A stretch of 64,000 nucleotides of DNA, taken from Lates calcarifer. Lineage: Eukaryota > Chordata > Actinopteri > Centropomidae. The stretch is from contig NW_026116709.1 in assembly GCF_001640805.2 (NCBI RefSeq), forward strand, positions 186,001 through 250,000. The letters run 5' to 3'. Shown here piece after piece: positions 10,935 through 25,000 of the stretch. The notes under the pieces were generated by a model. That model was given only the letters and a program-made list of their open reading frames with translations, did not search any database and had not been told where the DNA came from. Made by a program: the position numbers and the translations under genes. Positions within the stretch are counted from its first letter, which is position 1. Each line of letters opens with the position of its first letter.

Positions 10935-13900
10935 ATGGCTGCCTCCATGCAACGCGTCGCGAAGGTTTTGTGTGGTTTATCGCCTTCAATTTTCTATCCA
11001 TTACGACAGTCTCAGGTATTACTTTAATTATCTCATTATTTATTCATTTAGTTTGCACGAATGAGTCGCTGGGAGATTACTTTGCCACGTAGCCTTTGTT
11101 AACCACGAATTATGGGTTGGTCGGGTAAAATACCCCGGCATTGACTTGATTTAATTTAATTACCTATCGTCAGTAGAGCATCCACAATAGAACAAGTGAG
11201 AATTATTAGACTTGTGAGTAAATAACGTGTGGTTACTGCATATCTCGCCATACAGCATTTATGGCATTAGTGTGGTACCCTACAGAAATTGACTTTGTAA
11301 TGACAGCCATAGGAAGCCACGTACATTTCACGGTGATAGGTTATATATCGACGGTGTCCGAAAGGCAAGGCAATTTTACACTGACCGCAACTCATAAATG
11401 CATATATGGACGTCATGCATCCATAACACTCTACATAAATGATGTGTGTAATTATGCACAGCAGGGGGTGAGGGCTCATAAGGTGAGTGGGATGTTGCAA
11501 TGATGACTTCCTTGTACTTTCAGCCCTGTCTACAGAGGCCACTAGGAAGAATATGTCCAGCCATCTCTCCATACATACCTCCAAGTCACTCTTTCTGCAA
11601 AGCAGCATCACTCCAGGATGAGGATGCTGCTGAGGCTCTCTCCCGCTACAAGGACAGACCGTGGGATTACTTGGAGAGTGAGGGTATGTAAAGGAAAATC
11701 AAGAAACAGTTTTGGCCCTCACATTTGGTTTTACAATGTTATTATTTCCCCTGACAGAGTACATTGATCGGTATGGCACCAGTCCAGTGTGGGCAGGCTA
11801 TAGGAGGAACCACAAAGGAGGCATTCCCCCACAGAAGACACGCAAGACCTGCATTGTAAAATATCTATGTTATTTAATCAGGGATACCTTACATTAATTA
11901 CCTGCATCTGTAATTTAAAGTAGCATCAACACTATTTCTGTTTCTGTTTCTGTAGAGGGGAGACCAGATATGTGGAAACCCCTGTCCAATTTGTCGGGAT
12001 CCAAATGTTATTATTCATCATCAGGTGGGTTCTCACAATCTCAGTCACTCTCACGGTCTCACTGCACATTAAACATACATACACTACCAGTCAGATGTTT
12101 TAGAACACTGTTGTTTTTACAGCTGTTAAATTTACATAATTAAATCTCAGTGTCTCTGAAATTAAAGCATTGGATTATGGTTGAACTAATCCAAATTTCG
12201 GACTCATTTCGAAGCCAAACACACTTATGACATTCTGTCTACAATGGAAATGAATCGCTGTTTGGAAAGTTTGCCTCAACACTGTTGCTGAAGTTCCCAC
12301 AAATGTGTTGCACTTGTAGGTTCCTTTCCTTTCACCCCTCTGTCCATTTCATCCCAAACCAGCTCCATGAGGTTTAAGTCTGGAGACTGTGCTGCTGCTT
12401 CATTATTTGAAGCCAGTGTGTTGTTCTTTTCCTCTGATGTTTGGCTCATTATCATGCTGTAGGATGAACTCCTGACCAACGCGCGTCTTCTTTTGTTACT
12501 CACCTTTTTCTCACCATTCTGATAGTAATATACAGTACCACTTCCTGCAGTACACTATTGTCTTAATAATGCATCAGAGAGTTTAGTAACACAGTTTGTT
12601 CTTTGTACAGACAGAGGGTTTATAAGTAATCACTAAGATTATCTGTGGAAACTGGTGTTTCAGTGATTGATCAGACAGTGTAAATAACATTGCATGAACT
12701 CTGAAACTCTGAAACCTCTGACCTTATCTCAATGAGCTATGCAAGAGATGAATTTGACATGACAATGATCCCATTGCCAAAATCAAACAGTGAAAACTCT
12801 GACCTCACCAGAGTGATGTCCCCCTGACCTGAATCCAACAGGAAACCCTGGGAATATTTTAAAGTGCAGTGGAACAGGTGGAATCTCACTAATGAGGGAT
12901 GCACTGACTTTTGCTGCAGTTAAATATGGAGCTTTTCATTATAGTTTAATTAGTCAAACAATTCTGGTTTTCAAATTAATTTGGGCTTTGGCTAAAAACA
13001 AATAACATTGTATTATATGGACAGGATGTGTCATTACTTAAGACTTAAATGATACTGACCAGGGATGTACTTAGTTTTCTTGTGTACTCTAAGTACATTC
13101 ACTCAAATACTGCTCTTACGTACATGTTTTATGTACAATCCACTACAGTTAGAGGAAAATATTGTACTTTTTACTGCATATTTATTTGACAGCTTTAGTT
13201 ACTAATTACTTCTCATTCATATTTTACATAAAAACCAGATGAAACCAGTGCTTCCCATAATTTCTTGTTTGAGACCTCTTATAAGAATCAGGGGTCTAGC
13301 TGGGGCCTGTTGTTATATTTTAAGTGTCACAGTTGTTAGCAAGTGATTTCCTGCCTGAAGATGGTTAAACTTAAGAAGAGGTAAAATCACTATATATTTC
13401 ACTAGAAAAGTGAAGATTAGAGAAGTCCAAAAACTTAAAATAAACCAGTGAGCCAGAACCTTGTTTTTCTTCTTTCTTATCCCATTAATCATTTGATGAC
13501 CCCTCAGATTTACCCAGTGACCTTTTGGAGGGGCCTTGCCCCTAGGTTGGCAACCGCTGGACTTAACCAGCTAACTGTATATTAAGTAGTTAAAACCAGC
13601 TCCACTTCAAGCAGCTACATAACCCAATATTAACAGTCTAATAAAGTCAGACAAAAGAATACATCAGCCACAGGAGACATACTTACCTACAGTCCATTTT
13701 GCTGACAGTACTTTAACTTTTGCTTAGGATTTTGACTGCAGGAATTTTACTTGGATTTTTACATTGTTGGTACTTTTATTTAAAGGATCTGACGACTTCC
13801 ACGACTGTTGAATATGCATTCAAGAACACTAACTGTCTGTTATGGAGCTGTACACAGAAGGGGGGGGGGTGTTTGTTAATGTAGTTTATTGAGAAAACCC

Positions 13901-14831
13901 TGAACTTGAAACTGCAAATGCAATGAGTTCCTAATGAGTATGGTGGCAAATATCTTCAGTCAATATAAATACCAGCAGTTATTATTTTGCTGTCTTTGTT
14001 GTATAAATAATTGATCAAATTGGGTTAATTAGATCACATATTTGACATTAACATATATACAGCTTTATGTTGCAATTTTATGCAGTTTAACTGACTGTCT
14101 CATTCCCCCAAATGTATTGTCTCCTGTAGAATGTAAAATTACTGCAGCAGTTCATTAGTCCCTACACTGGAATGGTGTATGATCCCACTCGAACTGGTAA
14201 GTTACCAAGCCATCAAAGTTAGCACATGTTTTGATGTATAAGGGTCTCCCAGTTAATTACCAGGTGGCTCACGTTGTAATGGTTCTACTATCTCCAGGTG
14301 TGTGTATGAAGCAGCAGAAGAAGTTAAATGAGGCTATCAACACAGCCCGAGATCACGGTGCGTAACACAAGGAAAGATTTAACCATAACCCTCTGTCCCT
14401 CAGCCCCTTCCAGATCTCTCTGTTCTTACATTATTCTTCTTATTATTATTATCCATCCATTATCTATACTGCTTATCCATTAAGGGTTGCTGGGGACTGG
14501 AGCCTATCCCAGCTGTTACTGGGCGAGAGGTGGGGTACACCCTGTACAGATCGCTAGTCCATCACAGGGCTGACATATAGAGACAACCAACCATTAACAA
14601 CTTAAATTCATACCTACGGACAATTTAGGGCACGGTGGTAAAGTGGTTAGCGCTGTCGCCTCACAGCAAGAAGGCTCCGGGTTTGAGCCCTTGGCTTTTC
14701 TGTGTGGAGTTTGCATGTTCTTCCTGTGACTGCATGGGTTCTCTTTGGGTACTCCAGCTCCCACAGTCCAAAGACATGCAGGTTAACTGATGACTCTGAA
14801 TTGCTTGTAGGTATGAATGGCTTTATTATTA

Positions 14832-14872
<41 letters not shown>

Positions 14873-15661
14873 CTAACCCTACAATTTTAAGTACAAATTA
14901 CTTCAAAGATTTAGAAAATGGCAGGTACCTGTAGGTATTGTCAGTAAATGTCATGCCATCTAGTGGCAGCAATGGCAACTTACACAAAGTTACAAGTATC
15001 CAGTTTTTCACTTGTGTGTGTGTGTCTCTGCTGACTGCACGCAGGAGCAGAAGAGCCGCAGAGAAGCTAGGTGTACAACTGAACATGTTAAGTGTAAAAA
15101 AAAAAAAAAAAAAAAGCTCCAACAAGTGCAGTACGTCTGTAAAATCATAGATGGACACACATCGACCCTAAACGTTGGAAAAGTCCGATCAAAATATTTG
15201 TGTTTTTTGCATGTAGCTCTGCTGACAGGGAGGCTCGCCCTAGTCCTCTCCTCTGGCATCCGTATAAAACTAAAGTTCTTACAGGTGGTTAGCAGCTTGT
15301 TGAGGTGGTGCAAAGCAAGTCTTACGATGAAGTCTTACCACAGCCAACTGAGGGGATTTCTCTGTTAAATGTATTAAAACGTCTCAGAGGATGATGAAAT
15401 TAAGTTTTTTTTTTGTGATGACAGAACCAGCCAGGTACCACTAACACCTTGTGTCCTCTCTCAGGTTTACTACCCTTTCAGATTCCACATGTGGAATTTT
15501 TGGGAGAAGACTTCTCCAATTCCCATGATGCCGTGGGGTCCACACCACCTCCCCCATCCTTAACCTCTGGTGACACATGGTATAAATGGTACGGTGAAAT
15601 AGTGCCTGATGAGAATGAAGTGACTAAAGTCAAGAAGACATACAAGGCTTACTTAAAGTGA
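10935..15661 (+). CDS. MRPS18B: MRPS18B, mitochondrial small-subunit ribosomal protein (mS40)
   Basis: This is one of three vertebrate S18 paralogues of the mitochondrial ribosome small subunit. Coding exons are 10935-11015, 11524-11683, 11758-11855, 11956-12024, 14130-14196, 14298-14357 and 15465-15661. Phases join exactly and give 732 nt, 243 aa plus stop; human is about 258 aa. The N-terminus ([12 protein letters not shown]) is basic and presequence-like. Diagnostic matches are [29 protein letters not shown], the [10 protein letters not shown] zinc-type cysteine cluster, [18 protein letters not shown] and the C-terminal [10 protein letters not shown]. The N-terminal extension and C-terminal tail identify the B paralogue rather than A or C. 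The start is the first ATG of exon 1 and lies in a YY1-like motif. Intron 4 (12025-14129) holds a Tc1 remnant and intron 6 holds SINE-like DNA. Confidence 0.96.
12083..12905 (-). mobile_element. Tc1-like transposon remnant in MRPS18B intron 4
   Basis: A minus-strand frame at 12503-12276 encodes a Tc1 transposase C-terminus ([20 protein letters not shown], then [13 protein letters not shown]). This is the catalytic D/E region of the family. The left end, ACTACCAGTCAGATGTTTTA, looks like a Tc1 terminal repeat. Stops and indels show it is dead. The right boundary is approximate. Confidence 0.75.
14440..14885 (+). repeat. SINE-like teleost repeat with ATT microsatellite
   Basis: The sequence is a familiar fish interspersed repeat: a CCATCCATTATCTATACTGC block followed from about 14633 by a tRNA-like segment with an A-box-like GTGGTTAGCGC and a B-box-like GGGTTTGAGCCC, then GTGTGGAGTTTGCATGTTC. 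An (ATT)n microsatellite occupies about 14822-14869. It lies in MRPS18B intron 6. The family name is not certain. Confidence 0.65.
15095..15114 (+). repeat. Poly(A) tract
   Basis: A pure A run of about 19-20 bases lies in MRPS18B intron 6. It is either a simple repeat or the tail of an old retroposed copy. No recognisable retrogene precedes it. Confidence 0.85.
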
Positions 15662-15804
15662 TGGAGACTATACAGCTAGTCCTGTTGACAGAGTAACTGT
15701 CACTTAAGTTCACTTTGATCTGCTGTTCATATGTACAAGTGTTATAGACCGTGTGAATTTCCACTCTGTTTTCATATCCTACATGTATGCACATAAAAAT
15801 ACAA

Positions 15805-15810
15805 AATAAA
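15805..15810 (+). terminator. MRPS18B: MRPS18B poly(A) signal
   Basis: AATAAA lies 144 bases after the MRPS18B stop codon and is followed by a TG/T-rich stretch. It is the first canonical signal in the 3' UTR. Confidence 0.75.
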
Positions 15811-15834
15811 CCACATGATGAAAAATTTATGTAT

Positions 15835-15903
15835 TTTATTGTTTAGCTTTAGTATATTTTGACCACAGATCATTATTCAAGACAGTTCTTCTCCATCTTT
15901 ATT
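15835..15903 (-). terminator. ABCF1: ABCF1 poly(A) signals
   Basis: Two minus-strand AATAAA hexamers (TTTATT on plus at 15898-15903 and 15835-15840) lie 190 and 250 bases beyond the ABCF1 stop. Use of the distal one would make the ABCF1 and MRPS18B transcripts meet or overlap at their 3' ends. Confidence 0.55.
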
Positions 15904-16091
15904 TTTAGAAATTAATGTTAAGATAAACATTCCAATATATGTCCATCTACAACCCATTAAAGATGTTACAGTCCAGAATGGAAAAGATATCCAACCCAAC
16001 AAATCCAACATTTTTTATTTATGAGTGTTACTTTGTGAGACATGCTGAGCAGTCTAGATGGAGTGGTGGAGGGATGCTGTCTTCTGTGTGG

Positions 16092-19000
16092 TCATGCATT
16101 GACCTTGTTGACCATGGTCTCTCCCAGGGCCTCCAACACCTCCCGCTTGTAATCATCAAAGTCTCCGTCAATCTGGTTGACTGTACAGTCTTCCACCACC
16201 CACAACTGGCACTGAGTCTCTGTGATGAGCCGGGCATCATGACTCACAATGATCACAGCTAGACAGGAAGGACAGCATATTAGTTCTATGGTAAAGACCG
16301 AGCCAGTTCACTGGTATGTTAAGATGTGGTGGACAGCTTTATGTATGAATTGATCATCTATAGTCTTAGCTGATCAGTGTCTCTATTTAGGCACTTGGGA
16401 ACAAACCTCTCTCTACAGCTCAGTACTTTTCTAGTTTCTAATTGAATCTCTTGGGGGGGGTTTTTTAAGCACAGTTCCTGACAGACACCTAGTTGGTTCC
16501 ATAAGTATTTGACACAATTTTCAGGATTTTGCCTCTGTACACCACCGCAATGGAATTTAGCAAAGTCAATAAGATGTGATTCGAATGACTTTCAGCTTTA
16601 CTTCAAAAACACTATTGACTGTTGAGGAATTGCAGCCATTTATAGTCCCTCCATTTTCAGAGGCTCACAAGTAACTGGACAAACTAACATAATTTAAATA
16701 AATAAATTCACAATGAGCATTCATAATCACTTTTCTTACCTCCTTTGTATTCATTGATGGCCTCTGATAAGGCATCAATTGACTCAATGTCCAAATTGTT
16801 GGTGGGTTCATCCTATGAGTAAAAAAAGACAGTTAGTTATAGGATTCATTCATCAGCATTGTGGAGAAAAAGTCAGTGGCTCTTACCAAGATCAGTACAT
16901 CAGGCTGACGACATGCCAGTTCAGCAAATACTACTCTGGCCTTCTGACCACCTATTGGAGATGAAGTCCACATAGTGTTAGAAAATGTGTCCATCATGAC
17001 AGTTGACAGGAAATGTCTGACAGATTATGATTGTACCAGAGAGCTTGGAGATCTGAATGGTGTGGGCGTGGCTTTCCAGGCCAAAACGTCCCAGGCATTT
17101 CCTGCCATCCTGGTAGGGAAGGTTGAAGTTCCTCATCAGGTACTCTGTCGCAGTCTCCTCCATATTCAACTGATCAGCGTACTGCTGGTTGAAGAAGCCC
17201 ACTTTCTGTAGGCAGACAAAACAACCAAGTTACAGCTTTTCATCAAGTAAACTGACCAATACCCTGGACCACTTCAAAAGGAAAATGGAGCTAGACAGCA
17301 GGACTTCACTTACTGAAAAAGTTTAATTCAAAGGAAATTGTTTCTTCAGTTGTGTGTAAATACAAATAGTTAATTTATATGGCTTTGTTTTTCACTGACA
17401 GCACTCCTCCTTGCTGGTAAAAAGTAAACCTGACATGACAAACATGGTATTTCCTGCATAGAAACAACATACAGCCTTTATATATCTGCTTTGTGTCTCC
17501 AGCGGTCACTAAATGATTCTGAGCTGACAATGGTCAATAAGCTACCAGCACAGTTAAGTTGTCAACAACTCAACTTCCCATTTTAACTCAGGCAAACTGG
17601 CACAGCTCATTATATCACAATGAATGTGACTTTGTTTCAGGTGCATCTGGTATGTACACCTTGTGCCTGACAGGCTATGGGAAATCATTAAAATGATAGA
17701 AACATCCTGAAAACCAATGCTAGAACAGTGAGGACATGTTTTGTCAGATCAGAACTTTGTTACTGCAGACAGACTCAACATGAACAGGGTCCAAAGGCCT
17801 CTGGCCCTGCCAACAGCTGCTAAGTTCAGAGTGACGCAGTGTAAGCATGCGGTCTATAATTTAACATTTTAAGATTCAAACAGCAATGCAGAGGTACTCA
17901 CCAGACGATGATTCTTCCTCATCTCACCTTTAGTCTAAAAAAGAAACATCCAGTTAACTCAGTAGTGTACAGTGGTATGAAAGAGTGAGTAAACCCTTTT
18001 GAATTATCTGGTTCCCTACATTAATTGATCATAAAATGTGATCTGATCTTCATTTAAGTCCAAAGCATAGACAAACTCAGTGTGATACACAATTACAATC
18101 TTTTGTCTCATTATTGAGCACACCCCTGAAACATTCACAGTGCTGTTGGAAACAGTAAGTGAACCCCTTCACAATGATCAGAGGGAAATTTGGACTATTC
18201 TCTGTACAGAAGTACTTCAGCTCAGACACGTTCTTAAGATGTCTGGTGTGAACAGCCCTCTGAGGTCATTCCACATCATTTCTATTGGGTTATGGTCTGG
18301 ATTCTGACTGGGCCACTCCAGAAGATGGATTTTCTTTGTCATTCCAGTAGATTTACTTTGATATTTAGAGTCACTGTCCTGCAGCATCACCCAACTTCTG
18401 CTAAGTTGGTGGACAGTCATCCTGACATTATCCTGGAAGATACCTTGATAAAACTTAGAGATTCATTTTAACTTGGATGAGGGCAAGCTGTCCAGGCCCA
18501 GAACATGCAAAACCCCAAATCATGATGCTGTCTCCACTGTTCTTCAAATATTACACATTTCACCAGTAGTGGTGAGTCAAACTGAGCGCCCACTTCTAGA
18601 AGGTAAATCATCTCCATTTATAGACATCTGTCTGATTGTGGACTGATGAGTATCTAAACTCTTTGAGATGACTCTATAACCCTGTCCAGCTTCTTGTAAA
18701 TCAACAATTCTTGATCTACAACAAGAAGTCTTTTTTCAAGGCATGGATCACATCAGCAGATCCTTCCTTTGAACAGCAAACTCAAATGTTTGAGTGTTTT
18801 TTAGTCAAAGTAGCTCTAACCCACACCTCCAATCATCGGTTCATTGACTGGGCTCCAGTTTTGTTAGCTCCTGACTCCAGTTAGCTTTTGTTGATGTCAC
18901 ATACTTTTTCCAACCTACAATGTCAATGTTTTAATGATGTTTCCTATATGGAAAAAAAACAACACAATTATTTGTGTGTTGTTGGTTAAAATAGATTGTG

Positions 19001-22000
19001 TTTGTTTATTATTGTAACTTAGATGAAGATCTGACCATAGTTTAAGACAAATGTACATATAAATGCAGATTACTCTGAAGGGTTCATTGACTTTTTCCAC
19101 CAGATATTTTAGAAATTTTGAAATCTTTGCATTTCTACACACTTACAGGATTTATTTTCCCATTGAGAAGCAGCAGCAGGGTACTCTTCCCAACTCCATT
19201 AGGTCCAACTATACAAACTTGACGAAAGAAGGAAAAAAGTAATGTCAGAGTTGAAATAATGTGCAGTAACGATTTGAGGGACATTTAGAAAAGAAACTTC
19301 TCTACAATGGTGCTGCTTCTGTTTTTTCTGCCATGATCTCAACATTAACAATATATTATCCTTCTTGAGCACTTCTATGTTTAGTTCTGTTCTACATTGC
19401 AGAACCAGAAATTCTCAAGAAAGACATTCTGTTTTCAGCAATAGGGTGATTCAGCCTTGATTGAACAAGTATACGGGCCAAAACCTGAACAATACCACTG
19501 GTGTTTCACTCCTATCAACATTCTCATTGTTACCCTGGAATCATAATAGAGGCAGCACACTTACTCCTGGAGTCCATGTCAATCCCAAAGTCCACGTTTT
19601 TGAATAGAGGCTTCTGACCCTCATAGCCAAAGTCAACACCTGTGCAGAGAAACCAAGGAGTCAAAAATTATTTCAAGTCAAAAATCTGTCATCAACTACT
19701 GTTACACAAACACACTACAGAGGATGTGACAATATGACATTGTGACACATGACACAAGTAACTGTGCTTGCATAAGACTAATACAATTTTATGAAATGTA
19801 TTTGTTGACTCTATCCACACACACACAATCTTTCCACTTTTTGTCAAACTGCACATCAAAACAAGTGGATTGAACTGTAATTATCATCAGTAAAATTCAA
19901 AACTAGGTAATAATTAATAGTTTTTAGTAACTCTAACAAATGAAGATAGGACAACTTCTCCCCTCTTTCCTATCAACTCTCAGCAATTCATGACAATGTG
20001 TTCCTCTGATGTTTATTTGACACTGTTGTCCCCATCATGACTCAAGGTTAATGTAGCCAAACCATGTAGTCAATCCTTCCCTGCCTCCTTCAAAGTTTTA
20101 CCTGTCTGTTTAACTCAGTTCCACAGTCAGCTGTCAACAGTACCACTAAAACATTTTCAGCACAGCTCTAAAAAAGGGGTTGGGGCCCTAGGCACTGAGC
20201 TGCTGCAGCAGTCTGTAGATATTCTTACTGTGTAGTCCCAGTATGGGTGGTGAGAGAGGAGGTGGGTTGGGGAAGGTAAACTTGACAGTGTATTCTTTAG
20301 GCCTCTTGAGCAGCTCGGTGGCCTCTCGGCTCTCCTCTTCCTGACCTCCTTTCTTCTTGCCTTTCTGCTGCTTTCTGGTGAGGACATCCTTAGTCTGCTT
20401 CTCCTGAGGAAAGACATTTAAAAAATTGTGTAAGCCTCAACAACATGACAGAATGGATGGCTAAAGCACTGGTGTTGGTGTCAACTGGGAATGGTAAGGT
20501 GTAGCGTACATGGTAACCTTAGCTTGCATCCAGAATTTAATGCTGTTGACTCTATAGACACATTTCAATAGTGTCAACTGTGAAAGAGCTGTTCATTTGA
20601 CCCATCTATGAAGAAAGAACTGTTGTATTTTGTTTCACTTTTTAATTAATTACAGTAAAGCTGTTGAGATTATTTTTTTCTTTAAAGTCATTTATTTTGT
20701 TTTGAGGTCAACTTTACAATTTATAAAGCTGGACCCCCAGGGGGCAGCCATACTTACAGCCTGTTTGGTGGACTTGCCACCAGCCTTTAGCTCTTTGAGT
20801 TTCTTCTCCTGCTTGTCATACTGTTTCTGCAGTTCTTTCTGCTTCTGCACATACATCTTCTTGAAGGTCACTTGAGGAAAAACAAAAAAACAAAAAACAC
20901 TAAGCAATGCAAAAGCAGGATTCCCACTGTCCGTTTTCAGCTGTGTCTTACTCTGTCAAACCATTACACTGAGCCAGACCACTGGGCTACTGTAATCTAT
21001 CAATTCTCACTATTTTAAGTTCCATTCCTACTGTAGGAGCTACAAAAACACAAAATGCAAATTTCAATGCAGACACTAGGACTGAATTTCAGATTAATTA
21101 AGGTAAACATTTTCCTACTTAGAGAACATTAACAGCATTGACACAGAGCCCTACACCATAGTCTATGCATGTGGCCTGCACCACTGTGTTTATATTTATG
21201 CCTTGGTGTGTTGGAGTGTAAACCAAGCTGTAGCTACAGCATCAATTCAGCACAGATGTATCAAACATCAAACTGAACAGGGCACATTCTCAATGGGAAT
21301 TTAATCTACAATACGGTGCAAAGTTAAGTAATTTTTATTTATTCATTCTATCACAATACCATCACAGAGGCATCTGATTGGTCCCAGATTTACTCTGCAG
21401 CAGAGTCATAAACAACTATCTTCCAAAACAAGAAGGACAACAAGGAGTCCTGGTCCGACCCCCACAGAGCCCTGATCTCAACATCATGGAGTCAGTGTGG
21501 GGTAACATGAAGAGACAGAAGACACTGAGACAGACTAAATCCGCTGAAGAACTGTGGCAACTTCCCCAACTTTCTCTCTTTATTGCACTCTGGATGAAGT
21601 TCATTGATTATTATTATAACTATTAACTGTATCATTTTTAAAAGCACCCTCAACTTAATTTCAGTAATTTCAGTCCTGGATCATGTTATCTTAAACACAA
21701 TACATATCCCTAATCTGCGAGACATTGATCTAAATGGATACTTACAGTAGTTCCCTCTGTAGTAGTAGAGTTTCTGGTTGTCTAAGTGGATGATATCTGT
21801 ACACACATCATCAAGGAAACTCTGGTCATGGGAAACTATGAGAAGAGTCTTCTTCCAGCCTTGAAGGTAGCTGTGAGTGGAATAGAGTACACACACCTCT
21901 CTAATTCTTTTCCTGTAAATATTATAGAGCTACAACAAACTTTTTTTCTTATTAACACTGCAAATTTCTGCAACACATGGAAGCATATCACTAAACAAGA

Positions 22001-25000
22001 CTAAAAGCCTCTTTTATTTTTAGATCCATAACTCTAGATGGAAAACTAGTGGCAAATCTTGATATGATATTATTCATTATTAGATTAGGAAAAATCATTT
22101 ATACTTGTTAAGCCAGATGACAGCGTTCAGGTCCAGGTGGTTTGTGGGTTCGTCCAGCATCAGTAATGTGGGTTCCATGAACAGAGCTCTGTGGGTAAAG
22201 AAGGTAGGAGAAAATGGAAAAAAAAAACATCTAACAGGTTCGAATTGAATCTATTCCATCAATGAAGTTCGTAAATGTGTACCTGGCAAGGGAGACTCTC
22301 ATTCTCCACCCTCCAGAGAACCTCTTGGTGGCTCTGTTCTGCATCTCAGGGGTAAATGACAGACCAGCCAGAATCCTTCTGGCTTTGGCCTCAGCTGCTG
22401 CAGCTCCAATTGCCCTCAGCTCTTCATAGACCTGATGAGGAGGTGAAACACTGAGACTGGTCAAGAAACACAAGCAGTCCGGTGATCAGACACAGTGTAA
22501 ACATGTTTATCCAGATTATCTGAACCACTTTTCTGAGGGTCAAACTCAAAGTTAGTGCACCTGAAATGTCACTAACAATCAACTGCACAGGAAAACTGAC
22601 CATTATGGCATATACAGTACATTAAGACTGAACTGAGACGTCAGTCTGTAAACTGTACTGAATGTTTACAACAGACAGCTTGGAGAATCATTTTACTGTT
22701 TATATACTGACAAAATACTGTTTGTATTTTTGTTTTGTTTTTTTTACCAAATAAGTTAAGTTAACTTCAATGTTTGTTTCCAACTTGTTTGAATGTCTAA
22801 CTACTTGTATAGACTTCTTTTTAGTGATATCATTGTGCTCCAGATGTCAGCTATTAATCTGGTAAGTACACTTTAGTTAGTGTAAACTGATAGGAATGAT
22901 AACCAAAAGTACAAAGGTAAGACCCACGTTTTCCCGGTAGTACACTGGAAACATCCTTCAAAGCTGCTGTAATACTTTAAGTTGCTTTATCAGAGCTCAC
23001 CTTGCTGCCTGCTACTGGTGGAAATGAGGAGTAAAGTTGCCACAAAACCAAAACAATGTGTGAACACAGGAACACTTGGATGTACAGACAGAAAATTTGG
23101 ACAGATCAGGTTTTCTCTCAAGGATCAACTCAAGGTCCTTGGAGAATTTGGTCCTCATTTATTGCTTGTCTGAAGATGTCCATAAAATTACTCGTTCTTT
23201 ATCAGACAGCTGATATATAATATATAAGAAATGTCTCTTTGTTTTGTCAGCTTGTATTCTCTTCATTATGTTAACTGTGGTTCATCATGAGCCAAATATC
23301 CTACAAACTAATTCCAACCCCGTTATGATGGTTACATATTCAACCCAATACCTGGTTATCATGCTAATGTCATTAGTAGAGGAGCAATCATCTCTGTCTG
23401 TGCCTTTTGTTCTTCCAGCTTTGTCAGTACTAATGAAGCTTCAATATAAATATATTCAGAAAAACTAATTAATTCAGTTGTTTTTTAATGACAAATGTCA
23501 AAATATTTTGTTGTGGTGTGTTGATTGTTAGACTGTCTTTAGACTCCATGGTGCTGGGATGAGGAAATAAAAACTATATGCGCAGGAGTGATGCCATTAG
23601 TATTAATTAAACAAAGATTACTGGTATTTGACTCTGCAGGTCTCTAAGTCTTGTGTCATGCACGCACCACACCACACACACACACACACACCACACACAC
23701 ATACACCTTCTCCAGCCTCTCAGCCACACTGTCCTCTCCCTTCTCCAGACGAGCCTGGAGCTGTTTCTCCTCCTCTAGAAGCTTAAGACGGCGTGTGTCT
23801 GCCTTCAGCACCGCCTGCACTGCTGGTGTGTCATCAGCTACCACCTCTAACAGAAATACAAGTACATCACAGAGTCAGTGGGCGATAACACCATGGACAA
23901 AGACACAGATGATGGAGGGAACGCTATGGTAGGTTACTTACCCTGTTCACACAATAGCACATCTATGTTGGGGGGAATACTAAGAGCTCTGTTGGCTATG
24001 TGTTTCAATAATGTGGTCTTTCCTTTGCTGAAAGACAAGAGTACAAGAGAACACTTAAATCAGTTATTATTAATCTACAGGTAAATATTCTCTATCCCAT
24101 GCCATAGTAACCTGGTTACTTCTTATATCACAAGGAAACCTGCTGGCACTAAGGTAGACTAAGCTTCCACAGAATGATCATGAAACTGTTATGCCGAAGC
24201 TTTATATGTTCTTATTCTGTGTATGCATTAGCTAATGGATATTATTTTAGTAAGAGAGAGAGCAAGTGAGAGAGTGAGCCGGGGAGTCCAAAGCCTCTAG
24301 TTACTGATTATAATAACCAATACAAATCAAATCAATACAGATCTCCATAAGTTTCCTATTTTCCTGATCTTAAAATTTGCCCATCTGTGTGGTATTCTGA
24401 TGGCAAACAGAGTGCACAGGTGGGAGGTTCAATCACATGAAGCAGTGCAAAGCAAGTCATTGGTGTCTTGGTGGAAAATACAGTCATGTGGAGGAGAAAT
24501 AACATTCTTTTTTAATTCTAGAGTTTTATGTATCAGGACATAATGAAAAAAAATCATCTGGTCCTCAGCAGGTTTTAAAATTAGGTAAATACAACTACAG
24601 ATGAACAACAACAACACATGTTACACCATGGTATTATTTATCTAACACAAACTAGACCAAAATGCAGAAGCAGTGTGAAAAGTTAAGTACACCCTTACTG
24701 CTTCTATAGGAATTAAGAGGGTAATTAGCAGCCAGGTGCTGCTGATCAAATGCCCTTAATTAACTGATGATTCAGCAGAAGTTTTGGCAGTTTGCTGGCT
24801 TTTTCAAAACAACTTGAAGTCCATCATTCCACAGTGAGAGAGATTATTATCAAGAGGAAAACATTCAAGACAGTTGCCAATCCTCCCAGGAGTGGATGTC
24901 CCAGCAAATATGGATGTCCTAGCAAAACAAGTATGGTTTGTTTGAAAGGGTTGCCAGGAGAAAGACTCTTCTCTCTAAAAAGAACATGGCAGCACACTTA

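Noticed and set aside
14633..14715. tRNA gene candidate
   Set aside because: A- and B-box-like sequences are present, but the fold is incomplete and the sequence continues as a known SINE-like repeat.
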